DNA of 64,000 nt from Amoebophrya sp. A120 (Eukaryota; Sar; Dinophyceae; Syndiniales; Amoebophryaceae), in contig CAJINV010000001.1 in the NCBI GenBank assembly GCA_905178155.1, positions 11,505,571-11,569,570 of the forward strand. The letters run 5' to 3'. The notes under the pieces are model-generated. The model saw nothing but the letters and a program-made list of their open reading frames with translations. It was not told where the DNA came from and searched no databases. The translations under genes were made by a program, and so were the position numbers. This document shows positions 1 to 10,400 of the stretch, piece after piece (the first letter of the stretch is position 1; each line of letters starts with the position of its first letter).

Positions 1-2927
1 ACAGTCACCAGGGCTTGGTCCCGACGACGCTGCTTCGACAGCTTCAGCTCACTGTAATCCCTCTTGATGCGGGATTCCATGGCAGGTATCTTCCTTGCGA
101 TAGATCGCGCTCCTGGATTTGCTTGTGTTCTTTCCGGCTCCTGGTCCATTTTGCCCGTAGTGGAGGTTGTGGTAGGTTTACATTTGTTCTCTGCAACATA
201 CAAGTCGTTTTCGTCATCATCGCTCTCAGCACCGGTTTGCTGCAGCCTGTGAGTATCGCTGCAAAAGTGACCAAGCACAACTGGCGCAACCGCGTCTCGC
301 AGCTCTCCCGGCCAAATGTGTCCGTCCCAATCCGCGAGAAGAGTCAATACATCTTTGCCTTGTGTAAGTGCTCGGAGCGTTCTGTACGCCTCCACACCAC
401 AGCCAAATAGATCACACTCTTTCAGCGAATATTTGTCGTCCTCTTCTTCCTCGTCACTGTCGTCAACCTCGGCACTTCCATCCCCAATCTCGTAATACAG
501 AATCCCGTCGAGCCAGTCGAGCCAAGGTTTGTCGTTGACGGTTGAATGCAGTAGGCCTTGCATTTTCCACGACACAAGGAACATAGCAAGTCGGTGACGC
601 AAAGTACTAGTAGTCGGCATCGCACTGGCGCTTGCGTCATCACCCCACCAGACTGTGTCCGCGGAAGTACTTTCCCCTGGTTCTTCCGCGTCGAAGGAAG
701 CATTTGCAATCAGGCAAGCAGGAACGCAAAAGTTGTAAAGCATAGCAACAGCGCCGTAGCGGAAATGTTGATGCTTTTTTCCGTCAGGCCCAAAAACGCC
801 AGGCATCTCCATCCGTTTGGTTACGTCATTACGGACAGGCTCGATGAAGTGGCTCCGTTTTGACGTCAGATCGTACGCATACTGGAGCATCTGCATGTAC
901 ACACACTCGTAGACACGGCATCGCCACGACCGGTAAACGTCCGCTTGCTTACCGGTAGTGTTCCTGGTGCTGACCTTCGAAGTCAGTGCCGGCTGCTCTT
1001 TGAGTGCCGGGGGGAGCATGACAGGACAAAGCCGCAGACCGTGTCGTCCCGCCATTGCCTTTCGCCCAACAGCATGATAACGGTACATGTACAGAATCGA
1101 AAATGCCCCGTCCAGAATCCCTAGTAGCGGCTGCCGCAACGGGTTGGTATGAGGGTAGAAATCAATAAACTCCCTGTGTTCATCACCCGGACGCTCCATT
1201 TCTCTCAGTAGCGGTAGCGGATATAGCAAATCCATGTGAGCGCTAAGGGTTCGTCCTAACACGTCCGCAGCTTTGAACGTCTTGTTTGTCTCCAGTCCGA
1301 AGGCGTGATTGAGAACTCTTTTGACAACCGCAGCTCCCAGGCGCGAACACCTCCCGTGGGGGCACAGGGAGTCCGCCAAGAATCCTGCATCACCGTCGTC
1401 GCGTCCTGTACTCCGATTCTTTTTCTTCGCTGTGCCGGGTCCCGCAGTAGCGCCCGACCCGACCACTATGGGATGGTGCTGGAGATATCTCGCGAAGAAG
1501 CTGCACAACCACGTGAGTTGCGTTCTCTCAAAAATGAAGGAAGTTCGAGTGTTTTCCGGGGTTACGATCGCCTTTCCACACTGTGTAACGAAGCCGTGAG
1601 AAGGGGCACCACACCCACATCGCCTCATGCCCCCGATTTCCGTTCTGAGTTTCTCCGCAATTTCGTCCCACCTGTCGTCGGGCACCAAGTTGCAGACGTC
1701 GTGAAAATTCTTCACGATTCGATAAAGCTCCTTGACCCGCGGCACCGGCGTGCTAGTTTCCTCTTGCAGCAAATCCTCGTAAGTACAAAAGCCGTGGACC
1801 GAGACCCTTCTTAGGTAATATCTCGCCGGTGTGTATCCCCCTTGTTGTGCCAGTGCAACAAGCTCAACAGCAAACACAGCAGCCAAGAGCCGAAACGCGC
1901 GTCCGCGGCTTACCTCGTCCCGCGTGGAAAAATAGTCGAGCAGAAATGTGAAAAACACAAATGTGCCTCTCTGCGACCTCGCAGTCATGCCGGAGTGGGT
2001 ATCCGAGTAATTATGGTTGTCTCTGCTGGGATCGAAGCCTTGTTCTCCGCTGTTGCCGCAGCGCCCCAGACGCAATTGCTCGCGGAACGAATGAAAAATG
2101 TTTGCGAGTAACTCCGCATAGCGACTATCAATTGCAGCCTTGTCGCTTCCTCTCCACCAAACGCCTTTCATCTTCTCCAAAAAATCAAAGAGCTTCTTCA
2201 GCAGCTGGGTGTGCTCCTCTGACCCAAAGTCAAACTGAGACGCACGGCTTTCCAGCGCACAGCTGTAGTACAATTGCAAATCCATCAGGGTCGCATGGTC
2301 CTCGCAAGAATTGTTGTCTCGCGGCCGTCCCGACAGCTTTGCGAATTTGCGCTCCTTGAAAAGAACGCGCTCCAGCAGGTCGAGGGCGCTTTTGGGGTCC
2401 CTGTCTGCGACGAAATTGTGGTATTGTGCCTCGACCTCGAGTATTTCTGAAACCAGCTTGTCTTGGCGTGCTTGTGCCCTTTTCTCATATTCGAGTAGTA
2501 ATCGCTCGTACTCTTCTCGTTCATCTGTGGCCAGCTCGGCCTCTGGCTGCGGTTTCCACGCCTTGAAACTCCTTTCTGACGAGCTTGTGAAGGTCGATAT
2601 AGTGAGAGCATTGAGCTTACCGGTGGTAATTGGGCGACGTAAAAGACTTGCAGCTCCACCGCCTGCGCAGGACCCAGCGTCAACGACAACTCCACTATTC
2701 GCCTGAGGTTGCTTCAGCAGAATCGGCTCACAGTGGAGCTTCTCGTGCTCTCGATTGATGTTGCGCGAAATCAGGAGCCACACGTTTACTCGAACTTTGT
2801 GATTGTGGACCGGGACTGGCTGCGTCGCTCGTTTCGGGTGTGTGAACTGGTGGTGAGATCCACGAGTCCGCGTGTGCTCATAACCCTCCTGGCGAAGGAA
2901 TTTCTCGATAGTCGTGAAGGGGATCAT
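1..2927 (-). CDS. Large protein with N-terminal HicA-like domain (copy 1, 3' end outside the window)
   Basis: An open frame runs from the ATG at 2927-2925 to base 1 without a stop that I could find by hand, giving at least 975 codons; the C-terminus lies outside the window. An in-frame TAA four codons upstream fixes the start. Residues 1-58 resemble a HicA-type mRNA interferase domain: an N-terminal helix, a G-S-H-H-x-F motif at 23-28 and a basic P-x-P-V-H-N-H-K stretch at 37-44. HicA proteins fold like a double-stranded-RNA-binding domain, and that histidine is catalytic in characterised members. The rest (E/R-rich segment ~100-200, C-x-C-G motif, C-P-H-G-x-C-x-R-L-G motif) matches the next gene along its length but no family I recognise. 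No HicB-like antitoxin ORF is visible nearby. Function unknown; RNA binding or cleavage is an inference from the short domain alone. Confidence 0.75.
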   Translation of the reverse strand, partial: MIPFTTIEKFLRQEGYEHTRTRGSHHQFTHPKRATQPVPVHNHKVRVNVWLLISRNINREHEKLHCEPILLKQPQANSGVVVDAGSCAGGGAASLLRRPITTGKLNALTISTFTSSSERSFKAWKPQPEAELATDEREEYERLLLEYEKRAQARQDKLVSEILEVEAQYHNFVADRDPKSALDLLERVLFKERKFAKLSGRPRDNNSCEDHATLMDLQLYYSCALESRASQFDFGSEEHTQLLKKLFDFLEKMKGVWWRGSDKAAIDSRYAELLANIFHSFREQLRLGRCGNSGEQGFDPSRDNHNYSDTHSGMTARSQRGTFVFFTFLLDYFSTRDEVSRGRAFRLLAAVFAVELVALAQQGGYTPARYYLRRVSVHGFCTYEDLLQEETSTPVPRVKELYRIVKNFHDVCNLVPDDRWDEIAEKLRTEIGGMRRCGCGAPSHGFVTQCGKAIVTPENTRTSFIFERTQLTWLCSFFARYLQHHPIVVGSGATAGPGTAKKKNRSTGRDDGDAGFLADSLCPHGRCSRLGAAVVKRVLNHAFGLETNKTFKAADVLGRTLSAHMDLLYPLPLLREMERPGDEHREFIDFYPHTNPLRQPLLGILDGAFSILYMYRYHAVGRKAMAGRHGLRLCPVMLPPALKEQPALTSKVSTRNTTGKQADVYRSWRCRVYECVYMQMLQYAYDLTSKRSHFIEPVRNDVTKRMEMPGVFGPDGKKHQHFRYGAVAMLYNFCVPACLIANASFDAEEPGESTSADTVWWGDDASASAMPTTSTLRHRLAMFLVSWKMQGLLHSTVNDKPWLDWLDGILYYEIGDGSAEVDDSDEEEEDDKYSLKECDLFGCGVEAYRTLRALTQGKDVLTLLADWDGHIWPGELRDAVAPVVLGHFCSDTHRLQQTGAESDDDENDLYVAENKCKPTTTSTTGKMDQEPERTQANPGARSIARKIPAMESRIKRDYSELKLSKQRRRDQALVT

Positions 2928-3407
2928 TTTTCGATATTTTTATTTGTACTGGCCTGCAGAAGTAATTACAAGACCAAAATGGGCGATGAACCTACAGAAA
3001 AAGAAAAGCAATGCTTAAACTACGTTCTCATATTTGCAGCTCCCATCTGGTAGAATTAGTCTGGTAAGAAATAAGCGAAGGAGGCACGGTCTGAAAGACG
3101 CTCACATAATACCGCTGAAATCTGATTATAAAGTGAAGGATTATTTTGGATGATTGGAAGCATGATCGCAGCGACAGCAAGTTCGGAAGCAGAAGTTCGT
3201 AGACGACAAATAACCACAAAGCTTGAACTTCTCGGAAAAGTATTAAGTGTCTGTCGGTCTTCCTCGTGAAATTGATAAGTAGACAGAGAACGCGCCGGCA
3301 ATTCATCGTGTATTGCGGTGGCTGTAGCCTAGTTGTTCATAAAGGACAGCTTTTCATTAGGTCATACTTAACAAAAGGTCGGCTTTTATCTAAACAGCGC
3401 ATCTAGG
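2928..3407. other. Intergenic gap between the two paralogues
   Basis: This 480-bp AT-richer stretch holds only short overlapping frames with no coding character. It should contain the 3' end of the downstream-lying copy 2 gene and the promoter or 5' UTR of copy 1. No recognisable motif was found. Confidence 0.5.
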
Positions 3408-6400
3408 TTAGTCCAAAGGCGGTATCTCCACCTCGAGCTTCGAAGCGATTAACCTCAAAGCCTCCGTGGTGTCCTTTTCGTTCTTCTTGAAAACCTGACG
3501 CCAGGCGGACCACAGGATTTCATACACATTTTCCAGCCCCATCACGTCAGTCAGGTAGAACCACACGGCCGGCGGTCGTGGGGTACTTTTGCCACCGGGC
3601 ATGTCCTGTGATGTGCTTTCGTCTTCCGCGAGGAGTGGCACCGCTTGCGGACACGGCTCCTCAGTTCCGCCCCCCTCTTCTGCCTGTAAGTGTGCGCCGT
3701 TTTCGCCTATGCTGCTCCGCGGAACTCGTTCAGAGCATTTATTTTCATGTCTCTGTTTCCGCTGGCGGCCGTAGACAGTGCTACGCACATCAACAAACTC
3801 GCGGTAATACTCTCCCGTGCAACATTGTTCCTGCAACGCCAACGTATCTTCAGAAGACCAAGATTGTAATAAATCGTACGGACGGCACTCGCCATGCATT
3901 TTCTCAAGCATGCTGATCGCAACCGGCTCGCAATCCTTCCAAAGCTCGAAGAAACGTCGAAGCCGATGGAAGTAGACCAAGTCGTCACCGCTGCTGCTTT
4001 TGTGCTGCAGCAACTGCACAAATTCTCGAAATTTTTGCCCGTACCCGGCGGAATCACGATTGCCACGGGAGACAAATTTTGCCGTTAGGCTTTTTATGCT
4101 AAGCTCGGACGCCTTGAAGAAAACTGTAACCAGGGCCTGGTCGCGTCGCCGCTGGCGGGGAAGTGCGAGACCGCTGTATTCCTTCAGTCGTGCGTCTAGA
4201 GCAGGAGACACTGAGACTTCCTCGTCATCCTTGTCTCCCCACAAAGTTGTCACGCCAACATCTGAGTTATTTTCGCTCTCGCTGTGGTGGTGCTCCTCTT
4301 CCGGAAAAAATGAACCCTTGTGAGCGCCAGTGGAAAGGTGACCCAGCACGACTGGCGCTACGGCCTCTCGCAGTTCTTGCACGGTGATAGTGCCCCGCCA
4401 TTCAATCAGGAACTGCATCATTTTTTCTCTCATGCAGCGCACCGTTCTGTAAGCAGAGATGCCCGAGCCGAACAGACCAGTTAGCTTCCATTCAACCGGA
4501 TACACAGTGTCGAGCACGGGCTCGGCGCTCGCGTCAATCTTGCCTCCTGTGCTTGTTCGATGCATATAGCGGGACTCGTTCCGCACAACGTCGTCGAGCC
4601 AATCGAACCACGATCGTCCGCAAACAGTCGAATTATGAAGGCCCTGCAACTTCCACGACAGTAGAAACATCGCGACTCGATAGCGCAATTCCTTCCTCAC
4701 AGCGTCGCCACCCCACCACATATTATCTAGGAAAAGTTGCTTTTCGGTTCCATCATCTCGTCCGAAGCAAAACAGTTCATCCGGGGCTAGAAGGCACGCC
4801 GACACGAAGAAGCTGTAAAGAAAACCGCATACTCCGTAACTGTACAGGTAGGAAGGCTTCCCGTCTTGTCGGAGCTCTCCTGGAATTTCCTCCTTCTTGG
4901 TGGACGGGTTCAGGATGGGACGAATCGAGTGGTCCCTTCGCGATGTCAGGTCGTGCATGTACTGCAGCATCAGCCTATAGACGCACTCGTACACGCAAGA
5001 CCGCCAAGCCTGAAACACTTCCGTGTGCTTTTTTGTCAACATCAAGCTTGATCCCTCTTTATCCACCGGTAAAATCATGGGCGGACACAGCCCACCTGCG
5101 TACCGGCTGCCCATTGCCTTCCTTCCTCCTGCGCAAAAGCGGTGCGCGTACAAAATGGACAGGGCGCCACGAAGAATTGGCTTTTGGACATCCTTCCACT
5201 GATTCGACGGAGTCCAAGGGTCCAGGAGAATGCCTGGCACGTCTTCCGCAGATTCACGCCCCCGCAGTAGCGAGCTCCCGCACAGCAGGTCCATATGATT
5301 GCTCAACGTTTTGCCGAGGACACTGGCCGCCTTGCGGGCCCTGATATTGCTTTCAGACCCGCAAACGACTCCCAGCAAATCTTGCACTACTAGCACCCCA
5401 AGTCTTTGACATCCTCCATGAGGACATAGGGCGTCAATCTCAAAGTCTGGATGCTCCCCGGAGAAGTACGCGAGGCGGGATGGTAGAGGCGCGCTGAGTA
5501 TACCGGATGCGGATACGCTCTCAAAATGATCCACGCATATTTCGAAAAACTTGGTTAGCCACGCAAGCTTTGTCTGTTCAAACTGAATTGCCGTCAAAGC
5601 CGTTCCGGGAGTTATTATCGCTTTTCCGGACGGGCTTACAGAGTGTCGGTGCGGCCTACCACATTCGCACCTACTTAAGCCTCCTAATTCGTCCGAGAGC
5701 TTCTCCGCAATCTCAGTCCAACGTTCCCGGCCAATGTTTTCCTCCTCTACTGAGTCAAAAGCATCACGAAAATTCCTTGCCATTCCGTGAAGCTTCTTGA
5801 TATTCCGCAACGTGTTTGGTTGACGGCTCGGGTCAAATCCGGTGTCCCGAACCTTGTTGAGGAGAGTCTTCGACGGACCGCGACCTTGCTGCGCTAACGC
5901 AACAAACTCAACTGCGAAAATGGATCCGAACTCTCTGAAAGCCCGCGCGCGGGGCGTTTTGCTCGATGTCGAAAAATGCTCCAAAAGGAAGTCGAAAAAG
6001 GCTACTGATCCCTTCTGCAGTCTGTGGTGAACGTCGCGGTCAGTCTGCTCAGTGTTGCCAGACAACTGGAGCTGCTCCTGCTCCACCACCTCTGTGTTAC
6101 GATTAAGCTTTAGCTGGTCTCGCAGTGATTCCAGAATGTTTGTTTGCAGTTCCGCGTGCCGCTTTTCCACCAAAGCTACTTCCTTGCTTCTCCACCACAC
6201 GCCTCGCATGTTATCCAAAAACTCGAACAGTTTTTTCAATGTGTCGGTTTGTGCCTTGGACCCAAAGTCCAGCTGCGCCGCGCGGCTTTCGAGCGCACAA
6301 CTGTAGTAAAGCTCGAGGTCCATCACTGTTGCGTGTTCCTCGCATGTCTCTGTTCGCCGCCGAGTGAATCTACAGAACCTCTTCTCCTTCAGGAGAACCT

Positions 6401-6959
6401 GCTCAAGCAGTGCGATCGCGCCGCAGGCATCGTTTTCGGCAATCAAACTGTGGTACTTCTCCTCCACCTCAAGCATTTCAGCAACGAGTTTCTCTTGTCG
6501 TGCCTCCGCCCGTCTTTCGTATTCAGTGAGGAGCCGCTCGTACTCCTCTTTCTCCTCAGTGGCGAGCTCGATTTCCGCTCGCGGCCTCCACACTCGCGGC
6601 GTGCTTTGCGGTGTACTCGCGACCGTCGATGGCGCGGCGGTAGACACAGGTGAAAGCGAAGGCCCTTCGCCTTCGGCACTCTGCTTAATAAATGGGCACG
6701 CTTCGCCCGCACCGGCGCAAGTGGCGTCATCTGTCCCTTCATCGAAAACTTTGCTGATCGGCTCACAGCTGATTTCGTCCTCACGATTCATGTTGCGCGA
6801 GATCAGGAGCCACACATTCACGCGAACTTTGTGGTTGTGGACCGGCACCGGCTGCGTCGCCCTTTTTGGGTGCGTAAACTGGTGGTGTGATCCACGAGTC
6901 CGTGTGTGCTCATAACCCTTCTGTCGAAGGAACTTTTCAATGGTAGTGAACGGAATCAT
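3408..6959 (-). CDS. Large protein with N-terminal HicA-like domain (copy 2, complete)
   Basis: A single 1,183-residue open frame without introns. The start is the ATG at 6959-6957, aligned exactly with the start of copy 1; the frame extends a little upstream but only through a TTG codon. Residues 1-58 carry the same HicA-like domain (G-S-H-H-x-F at 23-28) and differ from copy 1 at only two residues. Residues ~130-260 are charged and probably helical, including a motif around Y-Y-S-C-A-L-E-S-R-A shared by both copies. Conserved C-x-C-G (near 440) and C-P-H-G-x-C-x-R-L-G (near 530) motifs could bind metal. No signal peptide or membrane segment is evident. The body is much more divergent between copies than the N-terminus. 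The family is not recognised; a nuclear or cytoplasmic RNA-related role is only an inference from the first domain. Confidence 0.85.
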   Translation of the reverse strand: MIPFTTIEKFLRQKGYEHTRTRGSHHQFTHPKRATQPVPVHNHKVRVNVWLLISRNMNREDEISCEPISKVFDEGTDDATCAGAGEACPFIKQSAEGEGPSLSPVSTAAPSTVASTPQSTPRVWRPRAEIELATEEKEEYERLLTEYERRAEARQEKLVAEMLEVEEKYHSLIAENDACGAIALLEQVLLKEKRFCRFTRRRTETCEEHATVMDLELYYSCALESRAAQLDFGSKAQTDTLKKLFEFLDNMRGVWWRSKEVALVEKRHAELQTNILESLRDQLKLNRNTEVVEQEQLQLSGNTEQTDRDVHHRLQKGSVAFFDFLLEHFSTSSKTPRARAFREFGSIFAVEFVALAQQGRGPSKTLLNKVRDTGFDPSRQPNTLRNIKKLHGMARNFRDAFDSVEEENIGRERWTEIAEKLSDELGGLSRCECGRPHRHSVSPSGKAIITPGTALTAIQFEQTKLAWLTKFFEICVDHFESVSASGILSAPLPSRLAYFSGEHPDFEIDALCPHGGCQRLGVLVVQDLLGVVCGSESNIRARKAASVLGKTLSNHMDLLCGSSLLRGRESAEDVPGILLDPWTPSNQWKDVQKPILRGALSILYAHRFCAGGRKAMGSRYAGGLCPPMILPVDKEGSSLMLTKKHTEVFQAWRSCVYECVYRLMLQYMHDLTSRRDHSIRPILNPSTKKEEIPGELRQDGKPSYLYSYGVCGFLYSFFVSACLLAPDELFCFGRDDGTEKQLFLDNMWWGGDAVRKELRYRVAMFLLSWKLQGLHNSTVCGRSWFDWLDDVVRNESRYMHRTSTGGKIDASAEPVLDTVYPVEWKLTGLFGSGISAYRTVRCMREKMMQFLIEWRGTITVQELREAVAPVVLGHLSTGAHKGSFFPEEEHHHSESENNSDVGVTTLWGDKDDEEVSVSPALDARLKEYSGLALPRQRRRDQALVTVFFKASELSIKSLTAKFVSRGNRDSAGYGQKFREFVQLLQHKSSSGDDLVYFHRLRRFFELWKDCEPVAISMLEKMHGECRPYDLLQSWSSEDTLALQEQCCTGEYYREFVDVRSTVYGRQRKQRHENKCSERVPRSSIGENGAHLQAEEGGGTEEPCPQAVPLLAEDESTSQDMPGGKSTPRPPAVWFYLTDVMGLENVYEILWSAWRQVFKKNEKDTTEALRLIASKLEVEIPPLD

Positions 6960-7482
6960 TTTCGTTTGCGTTATGATCGTCAAACCACCGCGAAAAAGTC
7001 ACTCAGTAAAGGGAAAAACTAAATATGAAAAAAAGCAATCACACGTAGCCGATATCTTCAAATATGATATCTAAAAAGTCGATCATTTGTCATTCTCTCT
7101 ATCTATCATGAATGTCTATCTAAACAAGCACACAAAGAAAAAAACCGTCGCTGTCTCACAGCAGAAAAGTCGAAAGATACTTGTTTTGAAGCTTCATGCT
7201 TCTCGTGCGTGTTATAGAACGAAAACATCAAGGCACCTAGGTTGCTGCTGCAATCGGGCGAAATGAAACTCGCTCTGTTATGATGGAGATTTCTTTTTTT
7301 TTACATCCTTTCTTTATGTTTGTTGTTCTTCGACCATGATCTTGCATCCGTTCGTCGCTAGATGTAGAAAGATGTAGACGCAGTAGAGGTTGCGCACATA
7401 GTTCATTCCAGACGAGTCATCTTCAACATTGATGGTTCATTCGACATGACAGAAGCCACACAATATGAAACGCACCAAAATT
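6960..7482. other. Intergenic gap
   Basis: AT-rich spacer between the 3' end of the tubulin-ligase gene and the start of HicA-like copy 2. It must hold the 5' region of copy 2. I see no gene, RNA or repeat in it. Confidence 0.5.
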
Positions 7483-10400
7483 TCAGCGAAAGAGCTGGCT
7501 CTTCATTTTCAAGATTTGCGACCAGTGCTCTGACGGCGCAATCTGCAGGTAATTGCCGAGGTTGCGTTTCCGGTGCTTGTTACCGGTTTTTCGGGTCGGA
7601 GCTCCCTCCGCATCGGTTTCATCCGTTTCCTCTTCCTCCTCTGACGGGCTCTCATCCTCCACCGCCGCCTCCGCCAGAATTTCTGGCTGCAACCGCAGAT
7701 CATTGTCCAGAATGGCAGCGAGATCCAGAGACAACTGTGGACCGGGGTTTTTCGCGGTCTTCTGCTGGTTACAGCGCCGAGAAAGGATTTTCAAAAGCTT
7801 CTCGCGGTTGAAAGCTTGCGGCTGCACCAGCTCGATGGTGTCATCGATCATGGGTGCCTTCACGTGCTCATCGAGCAAGTGGTCCACGCCGAGCGAAGGA
7901 CTGGAATTCACCTCGATCAACCAGCACTGCAGGTTCGCATCGAACATCAGATCGTAACCGAAAACTGAAAGGTTTTGGTTTGTTTGTTCGAATCATTTGA
8001 CTACACAACTTTGGCATACAACACAAGTGGGTCTGCATCCACTTCACAGTGATGTTTTACAGCACCGGAAATGGGTATGGAAAACGACACGACATATGAA
8101 CAAAATTCCATACTTTCGAAGGCATTCCTGTTCTCCTCCATGTGGTCTTTGGCGACACACAGTGATTTCAGGATGCAGTCCTGGATCTTGTGCCACACGA
8201 CGTCCCACTTGATGTGGATGCCCTCGAGGCGGTGTCGCAACGTTTTCAGGTCGATCTTCGTCCCGCCGAGTAGCGTGTCCCGCGTGCACTTCTGATTGTG
8301 CTCGTTCTGCCTCTGGATGCTGGTGTTTGTCAGGTGGATCAGCGTGGACAAATCTTCCAGCGTATACGGAACCGTCGCAAACCTCGCAAATCCCTCCTGG
8401 TACAGGTACGCGCACAACTCCGGTTGAAACGACGTGACCAGCACGTAGAGGCGCAAGTCCCACTTGTAGCCTTCTAAAAGTAACGGGTTCGACACATATT
8501 GCTGGATCACGGAGAGCTCGCCGTAACTGACGTCGCCTATGTCATCTAAAACGTAGATGCCTCGACCGCGCGAGCTCTTCGCTGGCTTCATGATCCAGTA
8601 ATTGGGCTTCAGCCGCTGTTTCAGCAGCTGTTGCACGGATTTCTTCTCGAAGGGTGCTGCGCTTTTTTCATTTTCCTTCTCCACTTCGGCGGTCACTTGG
8701 TCCTTGATTTCGCGATTTTTCTCGTCGGTCGCCGCATACGTCTGGCAAAACGCGACGTACTCTTTCGGTAGGATGAAGGTCTGCGGCATGATGCGAAACG
8801 CGTTGGCGGCCTGGTTGCTGGCGCAGGTCTGCTTCGTGTAGCGCTCGATGTTTCGCTTCAGGCGGTCTTTCCTCGTCAAATGCTTGTTGCCGGGAAAGTG
8901 GTTCACCTTTTGCCAGACCAGCAGCTTACTGTAGTCGATCTTCGGCTGCGACCACGTCCAAAGCAGGTTCCACATGAAGTTGGAGATCGTGGTCCCCAGC
9001 CCGTGCTTCAGCTCCTCCCAGTCCTGCTTGCGGTTGAGTGACCGGGTCACGATGTCGTACACCTCCTGGCGGGACTCGATCACCTTGTAATACCGCGTGC
9101 TGTAGTCGTACTTTAAGCTCTTCGGAATGGAAGGCTTCGCTGAACTTGAATTGTTCCCGCCCTGGTCCGCATTCTGGTTTTGATCCTTTTCGAGCCCGCC
9201 GAGAAAGACGTCGAGCTGCAGGCTGCGCTGAATTCTGGTTGTCGGAATCCGCGCTTTTGCGCTCTGCAATTTCGCCGCGATAGTGCTAGAAGTGGACCGG
9301 CTGTTGGCATTGCTCCCGTTTTTCTGCTTATTACTCGGCGCAGTTGCTGCGGTGAGCTCGCTGAAATGGTCTCTGTACGCTTCCTGCAGTTCCCGCATCA
9401 GTCGCGGGTAATACTCTTCGTCCTTCGGTGCACGGTAGAAATGCGAAAAAATACCAAAAAAATTGCCGTGGTAGTCCTTCGCAATCTCACTTGCAGTCGC
9501 GGCAGCAACTTGCTCCGGCGTGAGATCAAGCGTGTCCAAACCTCTGCTTGCTGCACCCGCGGCACCACCTGCTCTGGCTGGCTTACTTTTCTGCTTGCTT
9601 GCAGAGGACGTCGATGCGTGGTGCTTTCCACCACTTGGCGGCGGTTCCGCGGGTGGGGACGATTGAACCCCCGTGCTTGGTGTGGTGGCATTGCGCTGCT
9701 GTGGTCTCGTCCCCGGAAGCCCTTTTCCTTCTTTTGTTTCCTCAGGACCAGTTCTTGCGGAATCCGGCGGCGGTGAGGAGTCAGAAACTTTTTTATTGCC
9801 AGCACTATCTGCACTATCTTCCGCTGGACGCGGACTCTTCGACGCTGTTGGAGATGCGGTTCTTTGCGTGTCTTGCTCTTGGTGCAGTGATGTGCTACTG
9901 CATGTTTTTCCACTACTAGTCTCTAGACCAGAGGTAGCGCTCCCTTTTTGAGTTAGTGACTGTGGTGCTTTTGAAGATGCATTCCCTTCTTGTGCCTGTT
10001 CCGCCGCGGCGTTCCGCGCCTTTTCCTCCTTCAGCATGGCCATAATTCGTGCGCGACGGCTTTTCGGACTTTCTCTGGCCCGATCCTGCCACTCCAGTTC
10101 GTGGGTCGAGTCTTTGCTGCTTTTCCCCGACACGTTCTCATCGTGGCTCTGATGCCCGCTTCCTGGCATGGTCGCCATTACCTCGAACAACCGATTGCTG
10201 GAGCTGTATTTCCGCAGCAGCGCGTCGCGATCGTCCTTGTGGTCATCCTCTTGGGCCGGCTTTATTTCTACTTGCATCTTAATCGAGGACTCCGCCAACA
10301 GTTCGGTTCTTTCCCCGGTGTTGGGATGAACGTCTTCAACAGTTTCCTCTCCACAAGGTTTTGCATCTTCAACGCTTGCTTTTTCCTCGCCGTGTTTACT

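Noticed and set aside
1305-1814. Plus-strand frame of 169 codons in the left edge region
   Set aside because: Antisense to the intact HicA-like copy 1 frame, which aligns with copy 2 along its length.
2285-2695. Possible pseudogene status of HicA-like copy 1 because only short complete frames lie there
   Set aside because: The main frame is open from 2927 to the window edge; it only lacks a stop because it continues outside.
6960-6983. Eight-residue upstream extension of HicA-like copy 2
   Set aside because: It begins at TTG, whereas the ATG at 6959 aligns with the start of copy 1, which is preceded by a stop.
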